Positions 13,801 through 26,704 of a DNA stretch of 64,000 nt are shown piece by piece. The stretch lies in contig NC_060117.1 of assembly GCF_021155765.1 (NCBI RefSeq), positions 5,918,001 to 5,982,000 on the forward strand. Reading direction: 5' to 3'. The translations under genes and the position numbers were made by a program. The notes under the pieces are model-generated. The model saw only the letters and a list, made by a program, of their open reading frames with translations, was not told where the DNA came from and did not search any database. The stretch comes from Diprion similis (lineage: Eukaryota; Arthropoda; Insecta; Hymenoptera; Diprionidae). Each line of letters opens with the position of its first letter. Positions within the stretch are counted from its first letter, which is position 1.

Positions 13801-16800
13801 CCGAAAACACGAGAGGATTTGGGTTTTCGATTTCCGAACCAAGAGATGTCGACCACAACGGATATGCCGATATTGCGGTTGGCGCTTATTTGTCAGGACA
13901 CGTAGCTTTGATCCGATCGAAACGCGTTGTTACTACGAAAGTTACCCTGACGAGCGACACGCGACAAATAACGCTGCAATCGAATCGCCCCAACTTTACA
14001 ATAAGAGTGTGTTCCTCTTACGTGGGAAAATATGTGGAAAAAGAACTGAGTGAGTATAAAATGAAGCTGCTTGGTATTCGTTTGAAAACGTATTCTCAAA
14101 GTGCAGCGTGCACAGAGTGAAGTAATATTTCTAACAATGGATCTACCTGATACATGGTTTGTTTGAAAAGCATTGACTGTTCAGTATCGAAAGATACGGC
14201 TTATATACTTTTAATAGCATTGAGTCGCGACACTTGGCAAAAATTGACATTATTCAACATTTTCTGAAAATCCATTTGTAAGTATTTCTGATCGTGTTTT
14301 CGGTAATGTTTATTCATTATTGTCCAAAAATTGTTTCTACTTTTCTACCACGTACGGTTTGCCGTGTACTCTGTTTGCGACTCTGATAACATTCAATTCA
14401 ACTGAAAATTATCGGTCGTTGTCTGAGTCGTAGGCGCTGACTTTTATAAAACCCGAGGGTTGTTCTATAGTTGAAAAGACTATGGAATGGGATCACCCAT
14501 CTACTTTTATAGCACCGGTTTTTTTAAATTATTTGTTACTGTATACAAACTACGAAAGTAACAAGTACAAAACCATTCGTTAAAAATACTCAATACTTCG
14601 AAACATACTAAACACAATGTACTTATAGTTCTGAAAATTGCTAAGGGCTGCTCGAGCGCCTGGGCAACCCCGGAGTCGTCGGCGGTGATCCGAGTCATCA
14701 AAGGCCAATAATTTTAAGAGTTTACTTTATTTTTTATCCGCAGGTGTGCAGAACGAATTGGCGGTAGACGAAGTTTATCGAAGAGCAGAAGTTGTGATTG
14801 GTACGGAAAATAAACCAAGACATATTTTCGTTCATACGCTGCGAAATTCAATACAAAACTGTACGGAATTTGTAATCAATGTGGTGAGTACTTTCGATGT
14901 CACGAATAATAAGCATAAAACGTTTGATCATATATTAATATAACAGGAGAAGGAAAATATTTTCTAATCCCATTCAAATGGCAGTCAAAAATATTTTTGA
15001 CTAGGTTGAAAATAGTGTTAATATATTTGTCATACAATATACAAAAATCGAAATTTGGAGAAAGGAGAAAACATTAATGTAATAAATTTTCAGACGAAGA
15101 ATGACAATAGTCATCAGGCCATAAAACTCTCTGTGACCCAGACTTTTAACGAAAATACTAAAAGCGGGATCCTGCGGATTGGAAAGCACGGGATACTTGG
15201 CGAAGATCTTTTCTGTCGCGATTGCGTCGTAACCGATCCCCTTCGCTCGACATTCCGAGCAGACTATGATGTAACATTGGCAGCTAAGTGCGGCCGTGAT
15301 GGCCATACTTGCCGATCAAAGTTGGGAATTGGTCTGAAAACCGTTGACCAGTTTGTAATTGGTTCTCCGTCAGCCTTGACGTTGAATGTCGACGTGAACA
15401 ACACCGGCGAGCCAGCATATCACGCGAAGGCAATGATCCGGATTCCAATTTCAATAACTGTCGTTGACAGTACCGGATGTACTTATAGAACGGCGACGGA
15501 TAATTTCACGGAAATTACGTGTCAAATTGCAAATCCCTTGGGAACCAACGCAATGGTGAGTAACTACGATTAGATTTGTCCACGGAATATGTCTAATGAA
15601 ATTGGAAGATGCATTAAATCATAATGTCAGCTAAATTCTCCCAAATCGAATGATTTAGAAAGTCCATATCATTCGTATCGGAGATTATTTTTACGTGAAA
15701 AAAATGTTGCTGGTGAATCTAGATTGTTAATCGTACAACGCGTGTCCATTGTGACATGATTGACGTGAGTGTCGAATTATTCGCAGGAAACTAGAAGTAT
15801 ATACTTGGATCTGTCGAGAATTCCACGGGATACGAAAAGTCTTAACTTCACGGCAGAAGCAACAACTGAGAGCGACGATATTTCGGGGAGAGCTAATGCA
15901 ACTCATTCGATCGAGTGTAAAGTAGAAATTGATGTCGGCATTTCGCGGTAAGAACTGATATTGTAAACTATTCCCTGACTGTATATTCGTGTCAAAGAAG
16001 TGTCTTCAATTTTTAATGGTGCAGCTGCCACGGCATTCTCGATTCCTCAATTGTCTGAAATCGTTCGCTTGCAATTTTCGAATTCCAGAGCGTCAAACGA
16101 AGTAACATGCTTTTTATTACTTGCAGAAAAAGTACAATGGACACGATCGGATTTGCTCGGACAGACCTGGTAGAAAATTTACCGAATAAATCGTTTGAAC
16201 ACACTTATCTGGTGAGGAACTACGGACGGACAGTAATTACGAAAATCGTACTCGCCGTATCTGTTCCGACGCATTGGATACATGATGACGAGAAAATTGA
16301 AGTCGTTAGAATCAGCGAAGTACATGGTAAACTGGACAGAAATCAACTGATTTGTGAGAATGCGACAGAAAACGAAGCCACAACACCCGCCTCATCCAGC
16401 GTCGACGCAACGACGATAACTGAGTGGCTGAATGAAGAATCTCCTTCAACGACCACCAAGTTTTCAGTTATCGAGGGCAAAGTGTTCAGCAGTTACCCCG
16501 ATAACAGGACGATATACGTCAATTCGACGAATCCTTCGTTCAAGTCGACAACAATAAACTGCGAGTTGGCGCCATTCCAAAGCACACAATCGGTAGCCGA
16601 AGTTACTTTCTCGTTCGAGTTAATGCTTTCCAAGTTTCCGCGTAAGTTTATACGATAATCCTCTATTTTGACTTACCCAAGTTTGTTACATGAATCTTTC
16701 TTTTTTTCTGCAGTATCGTCTTTAGCTATAATATAATCAGACTTCCGTATACATCGGCAAATAGTATTCAATTAACGTATCTTGATCATCAGCATCATTT

Positions 16801-17791
16801 TCATACGTCGTGAAAATATTACGAATAATTGTAACGAAAGCCGGGTTACTGTGAGATCCAACGGAGCCGATGAAATCGCTCGTCTCGAAGTGTAAACGTG
16901 AGAGTTTCGCGTGATCTCGATATTTTTAAATTTCAGCCGAAGTCATCCAAGCGAAAGACATAATATTCTTCGTAACGAATGGCAGTATCGCGATTTCATC
17001 GCCCAACGTCATCGATCGTCAAACTACTAACAATGCATCCGACGCAATGATGATTGGAACAGTGTTGACTGGAACCCAAATTGAACATCATGTAGCTCTA
17101 TGGATCTTAGCCTTGGCAGTTTTTTTGGCTCTGTTACTTCTGATCTTGATCATATTTGGACTCTTCAAATTCGGCTTCTTCAAGAGAAGCAAGAAGATGG
17201 AACTCAAAGCGCTATTACAGGAACAAACCGATGTAAGTTGCTGTTACGGTAGTTTAAAATCATTCTTGGTTTTCCTGTACAGTACTTTAACCGCTACAAT
17301 ATTTTTTTCCGAATGCCACGCCGTTGTAGAACCGCCACAATCACATTTCTGTTTTTTCGACGAGTGTACAAAGTGCTGAAAATCAACGCAGCGACAAAAA
17401 TACCTGTTTTCTCATCTTCTTTAACTGAAGAACCAGAATTGGGAGACATTCGTCAGTAATTTACTCCGTTCTTCGTGAAATCTCTTATCTTTGGTCGCAT
17501 AAGTTATGTACCTTTAAATTGACAAGTTCAATTTGTTGTGATTGATTTGAACCAAATTCAATGGAAAACAGAGAATAGTGAACAATTTCTACTCAGAAAT
17601 TCCTCGTTCAGTTTCCAACCCCGTTGACATAAGAGTTCATATCTCACGTCATTATACATTCTGTCTGAACTTGTACAAATCAGGTTTTTGGCTGTCCGAA
17701 CAACCGAATTGTTTTCTTCTGATTCCAGGAATCTACTGGAACTTCAGGTCCAGCCAATAATGCAATGGGACAATCGCCCGCCACTCAGTAA
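10818..17791 (+). CDS. Integrin alpha subunit, alpha-PS type, copy 2 (10 exons)
   Basis: Exons: 10818-11213, 12166-12490, 13228-13511, 13596-14049, 14744-14883, 15094-15555, 15787-15947, 16127-16641, 16937-17232, 17729-17791. They total 3096 bases and 1031 aa, all phases agreeing. The architecture equals copy 1: signal segment, FG-GAP propeller (DVNGDKTDE, DVDFDGYED and DVDHNGYAD loops), thigh, calf domains, one membrane helix and GFFKR. In exon 3 the loop reads DVNGDKTDE where copy 1 has DVNGDGRDE, so the usual Gly is lost. Exons 1-3 differ strongly from copy 1, exon 4 moderately. Exons 6-9 and their introns are almost identical to copy 1. The cytoplasmic end encoded by exon 10 (finishing MGQSPATQ) differs completely. 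Intron 2 carries a 0.6-kb foldback insertion. Both copies look functional. Confidence 0.93.
11968..11994. repeat. (TA)n microsatellite
   Basis: A run of about 13 TA dinucleotides in intron 1 of integrin copy 2. Similar shorter TA runs occur near 32,570 and 61,760. Confidence 0.9.
12551..13170. repeat. Foldback element in intron 2 of integrin copy 2
   Basis: The segment is a long imperfect palindrome. The left arm starts GTCTGGTCAATTTAGAC, then AAGGTTACAT and CAAGCTGAAAGTTGGTA. The right arm holds TACCAACTTTCAGCTCG, ATGTAACCTTGG and TCTAAATTGACCGGAC. Inner parts also pair (CGAGATATAACGATTCAAAA with TTTTGAATCGTTATATCTCG style matches). The arms are about 240-300 bases. The equivalent intron of copy 1 is only 163 bases long and lacks it, so it is an insertion after the duplication. 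Confidence 0.85.
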
Positions 17792-19122
17792 CAGGTACGT
17801 ACTAGTTCGTAAATTCCATTGTTTATTGGATTTTCGTACATGTATACAATGTAATGTACTACATGATGCAAACCATGCGTTTATAAAATATTTTACATAT
17901 CGAAATTTGTAAGGCAAACGTTTCGCTTAATAGACTAGTATTAGAATTATACAAAAATTAAATAATTTGTACAAAATAACGAGAGCTTTGTTGTCGGGGG
18001 AGGTGCTGCAAGTAATCAACAAAAATATTATCAAAAGTTATTTAATCATAAATCCATGTAAATAATTCCGAGGATACCTCATCAGATCTTGTAAACTCGT
18101 CAACGGTTTTTTCATTCTCCGTTTATACGAATACTTTGATTGAAAATCACTTATACATTATGTATATATCATAAAGTCTGTAACATTGGTACCAGTAAAT
18201 TGCGAAAATGCAGAATTAAAGTAATTTGGAACTCATTTTATGAAAAAAACAAAGAAACAACCTGTCAAACCGATTAAAATTCATTTTAAACATCATATAT
18301 CTATAAAATTTTTAATTTTCTCTCCTGTAAAAGGTCGGGGGACCCGCCCTGCCTGTTTCAACGAGCATGTAACGGCTATAATATTAAGTTTATTACATGC
18401 ATATAATTTGTGCTATTATATTCGTAGACAGTTAATAATTTTATAGAATTTATGTACCTAATCCAAGCAGAGATTCTACTCGTTACAGAGAATTACATCA
18501 TACTATAAATTTTTCAAGGCCTTGTTTACACTCCAAACATCTCATTCTTATCCGCACTTGCTTGATCTTTCAGGTATAGTGAAAAGTGTTCCATACGGAT
18601 GATAATTTACCCTCAACCTCAGATATTCTTTGTGTGTATGCTTGCGCATTGAAAAACTAACTCATATAAGTAGAAATGTTGCTCCGTAGGAATAACTTCC
18701 ACATGGATCTCTCTAAAATATACTAGAACTAGATTCCACAGAAATTTCAATGTATTTTAATAAATTACCTTCTAATTTTCTCAAGGTAAACGTCGTCGAA
18801 ATATATCTTATTATTATTTAAATCATATTATATTATCAACAGACAATTATTGCATAATATTCTGAGTCACGCTCTTATCCTGAAATTTTAGTTTCGGTAT
18901 TATACTACTTTTGACGAAATTCTGTACGCTGAGAACTCACTGTATGCATGTAACATTATTCACTCCTAAGCGTAAACGCATCCCGCTAGGTTTGTTCATT
19001 TCTATCAGTCAGGAGTATCAAGGTTTCAATTAACTAGCAACATAATATCAGTATCTTATTGTATAAGAAATGGAAATACAGCCATGCGGACACTTTTCAT
19101 TGTACCATCAAGAATGTACTTA
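17792..19122. other. Spacer between integrin copy 2 and the galectin gene
   Basis: The first 400 bases are a decayed counterpart of the 3' flank of integrin copy 1. The rest is AT-rich spacer between two genes that converge tail to tail. I see no supported gene in it. Confidence 0.5.
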
Positions 19123-22100
19123 TTAGTCTTCGTCGTCGCCAAGACCAAGTCCACGAGAAATTTCTGCAGCCGTAAGCTTGGTGCCTCCGCCAGACGAAGG
19201 CGGATCTGCTTGACCTGAGGCGGGTCGAGTGCTGTGAGAATCATTTTGCATTCCATAGTTGACTGGGCCCTGTGAGTGGTTGTTATATCCTTGAGGTTTC
19301 TGCAAGTATATCAATGCCAATTTTAGGCTCAAGATACTTATGTTATTTCCATGCTAACAGCGTCAGGATCTCTTCAAGCAGGCGTAATTCATGAAGCCAC
19401 TCGAAGTTATTTTCTGTCTCTCATTAAAAAGTTTGCTTTGGAAGATTTCCTGTTTATTCAACCCTTTTAAACATCTTATTAGAGTTAATGCAATATACTT
19501 AAATCTAGTAAATTCTAAATATTATTGCGATAAGTAAGTTTTTTTGATTGTGATTATGCATACAGATTTTTACTGTATCGAACTATGAAATACAATATCT
19601 CATGCGAATCATGTTATACGTTCTTAGAAACATTAGTAAAACCACTGCAATGAAAGTGAGATATTGTTACAAATTTACCTCGCAATAGTTACATAATCAT
19701 TCATACAAAAAGTAAAACTTTTATACTTTTGACTGTTCTTTTAGAAGCTACTTACTAAAATTGACAATCTTGATTCGTTGCCATTGTGCAGTGTGACAAT
19801 ATAAACACAATTCTTTAAACCTATAATGCAAAGTAAATAAATTTCATAGTCACATAAATTTAAAGGGAAGTTTATCTGGGATAAAATTATCCGGACAACG
19901 TACAACATACTGCAGTCATTATACAATAGACGTATCGCATAAATTATTTAGTTTAAGTTTTAGTTTCTCGTTTCTTTTTTACTTACGTCCTTGCCATGCT
20001 TGCTTAGCCCATCTAGAGCAGAACTGAAGAGCGATGATCCAATGGCGGAACCGATTCCTGATAAAAGATTGGAACCATCAGAACCTTGATTCGAAGGGTA
20101 TCCACCCGATGGCTGATAATTGTATCCTCCGGAGGGCTGGTATCCAGGCTGATAACCTGGCTGGTAACTCGGTTGCTGATTTCCTCCTCCTCCTCCTCCG
20201 CCTCCAAGAACGCCGCCCAGAATCGAGCTCAAGGCTCCACCGAACGCGTCGCCTCCTCCGGATTGCTGTGGCGCATACGATGGCTGGTGCCCACCACCGC
20301 TGCCACCTCCACTGCCTGGATTTTTAATGTGAAATTACAGAGTCGTTTGAGAAAAGTAATGTATGAGAACCCTGGTGAAAAAACTTTCACAAGTTTCTTT
20401 AAAATATGCCACATTTTCGGAGTTCCGAAAAAAAATCTGTATTATTTTTTAGATATAATTCTGCATGGTAATTAAAAGATAACTATAAAATTTCTGTGCA
20501 TTACAACTGGTTTTTCGGAAAAACTGAGAAACTGTGAGAAAAAAACATTCTGCGAGTAGAGTTGCAGGAATTTATAAAAGTTTTTAAATACCATTCTTGC
20601 CACGGAATTGCGATACATTAAATTCTATCATCAGTTTCGTGAAGAATGAGATACAAGTCTACATTTTGTATGAAAGGATGATTCATACAACTCGCTCGCA
20701 CGGATTTGCTAGTAAAAATTATATATTCGTACCAAGTGCTCCTAAGATAGATCCCAGTACGCCACCGCCACCGCTATTGGAATCATGAGGAGGATAGCCG
20801 CTTTGGGGATAAGATCTATTGTCACCTTGTAAAGCACCAGAAGCCAGCGTGCTTGCCAGAGCGGTGCCAATGGAAGCCATATCAAAACCGCCAAAACCTC
20901 CTTCTGATTGCGTCTTGGAACCATCTGATTTCTCATGTTCTTGCTCTTGTTCCTTTTTTTTCTGAATCAATTTCATGCAATATTATTTAACGATACACAT
21001 GTTTTGCAAAAATGAATCTATACAGTTCAAGTGTATTCACCCCCCTTTCCAGATTCAAACTCACATTCATGGCATGCATAACTGCCGCAACACCACCAGC
21101 TGCAGCAAGTCCTCCAAGGGCAAGACCCACTTTGTCCAAACATCCTCCGAATGCTTCTTCTTCTTCAGGCTTTTCATAGCCCGGCTGATAGCCGTAAGCT
21201 CTCGGTGGATTGTATCCGCCGGATCCACCATAGGCATCCGGATGTGACCCATAATTACCGGGAGGCTGGTAACCGCCGCCCTGAGGTCCCACAGGATCCT
21301 GATTTTTCAAGGTTGGATACAAGCCTCCTGGACCTAAGAGTAAATTGTTTCTTAGAATAAAAACACTTGCAATATTGATGCCTTTTGATAGATCACATCC
21401 TTAAGAAAAATACATACCTGGTGGTCCAAAATCAGCTGCGGGAACGTCTGGCACGATTGGTGCCCTTGGTGCCTGTGGGGCGGCAGGAGTGCCGCTTTCG
21501 TATTTGATGGAATTGACTTCGACATCACCGTCGATGACCAAATGAGTTACTTTTTCATAGGGTAAACGATGGGCAAACTCTGTGAAGTGCCTGCCGTTGA
21601 TAGCGATCTTGTAACAAGGCTGCTCGCACAAAATAATTATCTCAAATTCTTGACCCGGTACCAGCCAAAGGGGTCCTTCGTTTTCTTCATTTCCCCAGCT
21701 CATCGACTCTATATGATTTCTGGTGACAAAACCTTCTGGGAATCGAGGCGATACATGAATGGCTATATCATCTCGGGGGTTTATATTCGGTCCTAGCTGG
21801 TAATTTATTGCAAAACGAACTGCTTGCGGCGGTATTTTTCCCTGGACTTTGACCATTTTGCCAGGAAATAGTCCACCCTCTACATCGCCAACGTAGGGAA
21901 TATCCTACAAAAGTATGAAGTTTTTTACTTCATTGTAAGATCATAAAGTGTTTATAGAGTGGTTTTAACTGATCGAAAACACTGTGCGATTTTTGTGTGT
22001 ATCTGACACAGTATATAGATAGACGGTTTTCTGATCTGGACGAATTCAAGGTGTTTCCTTAATTAAGGTCTGTGTTTCATTTTATTTTTAACATCAGGCA

Positions 22101-23582
22101 TTTCCAGCTGTCTATGAGTCAGCCAAGAATATAGTAAAAATACATTGGATTTTCATCACGAAAGATATAATCGCTTAGAACAAATATTACAAAAATGCTA
22201 TAATTTATCACTTTGTCATTCGAACTTTCTAGATAGAGGAGAGTAAAAAACTTTTGCTCGTAAATTATAGTATAATTGTGATATCTCATTTGTTTTAAAT
22301 CATTTAACATGTTTGTTTCACAAATGTAAATTTATTTATTTTTTCTTATACTTTCATGAAAACAATACTACTGATAACAAATACGTTTTACAAGTGTGTT
22401 GACATTACGCATATCAATCTCATTTTTGTAAGAAACAAATTTTTAGTATACCGCGATTGCACCATATCTAAAGACTCCAAATATTTCGATAATTTTGCAA
22501 ATAAGCAAATCGTTAAAAACAAAGCCTGAAAATTATCAATATGACGTGTGTTTTTTCATCAAAGACATTGAAATTTTTATTGTACTTTGCTAAAGATAAA
22601 TAATGTTCACATACTAAAAATGGATAGTAACAAAAAGTCACAACTCATATGTAAAATATTTATTTATAAATGTTTACACCTATTAGAAATTCATCTATAA
22701 TCAACGATAAATCATGTATGATATAAAATTTCAGAAATATGGGGTATCTAATCTAAACAGTGAATACATATATTTCGTAAATAGTTCACAAATCGTGATA
22801 CTAGTTACGTAAACGCGTTTAGCCATTGAATTGCTCAAGGTCGAGCATACGAGAGATGTCCGAGCATTTCCATGGACAAGAATGGCTGTGTAAAGTTGTA
22901 CGTTCAATTATGATCGATAAAAATTTTTGAGGTAGCTTCAAAGGCCTTCAGAGCACTCTGGGCGCAAATTTCAACCAATCATAACGGTTGTAGGACACCA
23001 ATTACGAGGCCTGGGCCTAATAATCGTTCGCTGATCAGCTCGAAAATTATAGTCGAACCTTTTGAGTAGACGCATTATTGTATCGATTTATCGTTTGATG
23101 CTCGCTTGTTTTTTTTCCGCGCAAACTACGCTTCCTTGATTCATTCGAAAAATAGTTGTTTTCAAGGTTCTCTGCATTTCTTTGTGATGTATAGAAAATA
23201 CGTTCGAGTTTGTATTCTGGTTTCATCGTTATTACTTTTTAAGAGCATCGATAATATTCCGCGTAAACAAGGTACGTTTGGAATTGGGATGTGACCCAAT
23301 TACATTCAAAACTACTTCGGTTTTAAGATAGAAATATTCGATGAATTTCGTGTCGACTTTCCGTAATGCAGTAATAGTATCGATTTATCAAATACAACGA
23401 TACGTAATCATATTTTTAGAAATGAGCCAATACCATCTAGAGTATGAATCCGACTTATATTCTAAAACTTTTTGCGCATGCTGTGGCATAATGCAGCAGT
23501 TCAAAGGGAGTGATTTGTAACTGTTTATCGTCTACATACTATGTTATATACTCACAGGGTTTAAAACTGGAGACGAGGCCAT
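19123..23582 (-). CDS. Galectin-domain protein with Gly/Pro/Tyr/Gln-rich tail
   Basis: Exons on the minus strand: 23582-23556 (MASSPVLNP), 21904-21418, 21333-21065, 20961-20733, 20315-19987, 19299-19123. They total 1518 bases and 505 aa, phases consistent. Residues about 10-150 form one galectin carbohydrate-recognition domain. It keeps key positions (HVSPR for the usual H-x-N-P-R, TRN, and WGNEEN for W-G-x-E-x-R), but the final Arg contact looks lost, so sugar specificity may be altered. The rest is low complexity: PSYQPGYQPGYQP-like repeats, poly-Gly runs, two related hydrophobic blocks (GVLGSILGALG, SSILGGVLGG), a Lys/Glu/Gln stretch and a Gly/Ala block. The acidic C-terminus is GLGDDED. 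There is no signal peptide, so it is probably cytosolic or secreted by a non-classical route, as is usual for galectins. The short first exon, 1.6 kb upstream, is the least certain part. Confidence 0.85.
21905..23555 (-). other. Long first intron of the galectin gene
   Basis: A 1.65-kb AT-rich interval with no open frame or repeat I can support. A GTGAG donor follows the proposed first coding exon on the minus strand and a TAG acceptor precedes exon 2. Confidence 0.55.
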
Positions 23583-23884
23583 GTTAATATCGGACAATGA
23601 ACACCGCTTGGATTGAACACAAACTTTTTTCTTCCGTACGGATATGAAGACCTGGAACTTATAGCTCCGAGGAATTTCTACTTCAGTATTCCTCAGAGGC
23701 GCTCCGCACTTCTATTTACAGTGGTGACGTACACTCTATAATGACAGCTTGCTGACTGTTGTATATATTTACAGCGTCGACGCGTAGAAGTTAAAGGCTG
23801 GTCCACGATGAACAGCGAGACATGATAGAATCTCAAACCACCGTGCGTCCTCTGAAAGTGACTCATAAACGCGCCCGGAATTAA

Positions 23885-24398
23885 GAGGGGGGGTAAGGGT
23901 CTTAGCGTAAAAAAAACAAACTTTTTTTGTGAATTTTTTTGGAAAGTATGGATTGAGAAAATTTATTGAAACCTTTTGTACATTATTAAGCATACTTTTA
24001 ACAATATTCTGTAATTTTTTCATGCAGAAATATTGCAAAACAAGCCGGTGACAGAGCTTGCCCCAGAACGTCTTAGAAAAAAAACCATTTGCGGTGTTCA
24101 CTATATCTCGGTCGGAAATTATCTGAATTCAAAAACCATTAAAATTTAGTCAAAGTATTATCAAATCCTCCCCACAACGTTCTACGATTATTTTATTTTT
24201 CATTTAAAAATTTTTGGTGGCCATTTAAAGTGTAAACTGCTATTTTCCACGAAAAATTCCGCCATTTTGTGGGTGGGAAACCCCCTTAATGTTCAAAAAA
24301 AAATTTCAACTAAACGTTAGGGGGAGGTATTTTATATATAGAAAATGTGTACCAAGTTTGAAATAAATCGGTCAAGTAGTTTGTAAATGGCAGCGTTG
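23885..24398. repeat. Partial copy of a G-rich-ended dispersed repeat (inverted relative to 29.34-29.86 kb)
   Basis: This stretch is the reverse complement of about 29,340-29,862, with scattered mismatches. It starts at a run of G followed by TAAGGGTCTTAGCGTAA and includes AACAAGCCGGTGACAGAGCT, GCCATTTTGTGGGTGGG and GTCAAGTAGTTTGTAAATGGC. The second arm of the full foldback element is missing here. It lies between the divergent galectin and nitrobindin genes. Confidence 0.85.
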
Positions 24399-25164
24399 AC
24401 TGAATCGAATCTCACTCGTCTATGCTATAAGGGTAGTACTAGATAAAAACGGTGGCGTTGGTTCTCACACTATTTCGTTCGCCAATAGCATTGCAGCATA
24501 ACTGTAGCAATTCAAATTCTGTCGATAGTCATTTCGAACGGTCGCACGAGATAACCTCGCATCATATTTATGTCTGGTAATACCTACTCGCTACTGCTCT
24601 CATTTCCTAAATTTTATATCTACGTAGAGTTAAATCAATTATTAAACAAATTCGTTTCGTAATAAGATTCGACGGAATATTCTGGTACGTATATACAGCG
24701 ATCCTCTGTAAAACATTTGAAGTTCACTAACATTCGAATTTCGGTGTATAACTTCGATTGTTTATTAATTTTAGAGGGAGAGTATTTTCAATTTTTGTTA
24801 GAAACCAAATCGAACATGTTATCTCTGAAATGAATTACACGTTTTTATATTTGTCGATGTAAATAGTATCGAAAATTTCCAAAAGTTCCACCTTTGTACG
24901 TATTTTTTATATCTTAGAAACTTTTCGGACTATATCGTTATTGTCATTTTATATTCAAGGTCCGAATTGATTGAACCTGTATTGTTTTTTGTGATAAAGT
25001 TTACATTTTAAGTCTAGATCCAGACAATTATTTTCTAGGATAGTGCACGGGGATATTTATTGGCTAGCTATATAGAATCGAATTCTATTTGTGCATTCTA
25101 AGTCTATACAAGTATTAAATCCATCGGCACATGTAATATAGCTGAAATAGATTGCAATCAACCG

Positions 25165-25893
25165 ATGCACGCAGCTTTGAAACCCCTAGCTTGGCTGGAG
25201 GGAACATGGAAAGCAGAGAATACAGGAGAAGGCAAATTTCCAACGATTAAGCCGTTTAACTTTTGCGAGGAAATTAATTTCTCCTCGATTGGTCAACCGA
25301 TGTTGAACTATGTGGGTCAGAGCTGGCATTCGGAAAAGAAAAAGCCAATGCACAGAGAAGTTGGTTTTTTGAAAATAATTCCTGGTTCAAATAAAGTTTC
25401 TCTTATTCTGGCACATAACTTCGGCTTGACCACAATCGAGGAAGGCAACGTCAACGATTTTGAAATAATATTAAAAAGTACAAACGTTTCAAGAATGTCT
25501 GAGGGGTGCAAAGAACCTGCGGTTCTTAAGGTAATTCTAATCAATTCCCAAATCACCTTGAAGTAAAATCACCCAATTGAGATGACAAGAAATTCAACTT
25601 TTGGGAAAATGGATTAGCGGTTTAGAATACGCAATATTAGTTGAATGGAATAATATTCTGTAGAGCGTTATCGTTTATAGCCAAATTCCGTCACAGTTAA
25701 TCATGGTTACAGAAAAATTTACGATGCTTCTAAAATTTTCCATGCATTAGATAATTTTTACTTATGGTTATAGACTGAACGAGAATTTCGACTGGTTGGA
25801 TCTCTGCTAGAGCAGACTATTCGTATGGCTACTACAAATGTAGGCGAGACGTCGGAGCATATTCGCACCGTTTACCAGAAGATTGAAAAGTAA
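25165..25893 (+). CDS. Nitrobindin-like heme-binding beta-barrel protein (THAP4 C-terminal domain family)
   Basis: Exons 25165-25530 and 25774-25893 give 486 bases and 161 aa, the usual length of a stand-alone nitrobindin. The family folds as a 10-stranded barrel that binds ferric heme and is known for peroxynitrite isomerisation. Visible landmarks are LAWLEGTWKAE near the start, YPT/FPT-IKPF, GQPMLNY, KPMHREVGFLKI, and the C-terminal LLEQTIRMATTN followed by SEHIRTVYQKIEK. The His in SEHIRTVY sits where the proximal heme ligand is expected. There is no THAP zinc finger. The start is the first Met in frame. Divergent from the galectin gene, 1.6 kb away. An extra upstream exon cannot be excluded. 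Confidence 0.88.
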
Positions 25894-26704
25894 CTTTTGC
25901 TTTGAGACTGAAACAAAGGTAACGGCATAACACACTAAATCTTGTTTTATAATGAAGCTTATGTCGATACGTTTTCTTAGCATTTAGGTACAGTTGCATT
26001 AAGATCATATTTTGATTCAGCGAATATTTATTTATCATGTAGCGATGGAAGTGTAAAAAGTTTACTGTTATCATCTTGAATACCTGATACTTGTGTCAGC
26101 ATGAAATCTGACAAATTTGTAATCTGCTGTGCAGAAATTTAATTATCTTATATTCCTCAATGTAATGTAATTAGAAAATAGTCACTTGCAGTGTAGCAAG
26201 AAATGTATTAAAAGAATTCGGGAATATTATCTAAAGCTACTTCTGCTTATAGTTGATTACTACCGTTTGAATAACTACATTTTCCTTTTGCATGAAACTC
26301 GTGTTTCAACTCTGCAGACAGTTTTGAAACGAGTAAAGAATTTTGCATTCTGTTGTTGAAAATCCAGTGTCATCTCATGACACTGAAATTAGATAACAAA
26401 CTCCTTGCCTTTAATGTATTCATGCGTTACACGTGTTGTTGCGATGAAGAATAACCTTGACTTAATTTCCTTAGGCTGTTAAAAGAGGTAATCTATATCA
26501 CCTGCTTTCCTCTACTTGATGGATCGCTTAATACTGGCGTAAGATTTATGAAGAATAATACTGATTTGATAATTACGTATATTATCGAACTTGTATAAAA
26601 TCAGGATTGTAAGTTAACAGGAACAGTTTCACTATGAATTCATCAAAAAAGATTGCTCCATTTAGTCTCTTTTTATTTTGGCCAGTTGGTATTAGATACT
26701 GAAA
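25894..26704. other. Spacer between nitrobindin and UGT gene 1 (convergent)
   Basis: AT-rich, with no gene seen. On the minus strand an AATAAA-type signal lies about 30 bases beyond the UGT 1 stop codon (TTTATT on the plus strand near 26,673). Confidence 0.5.
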
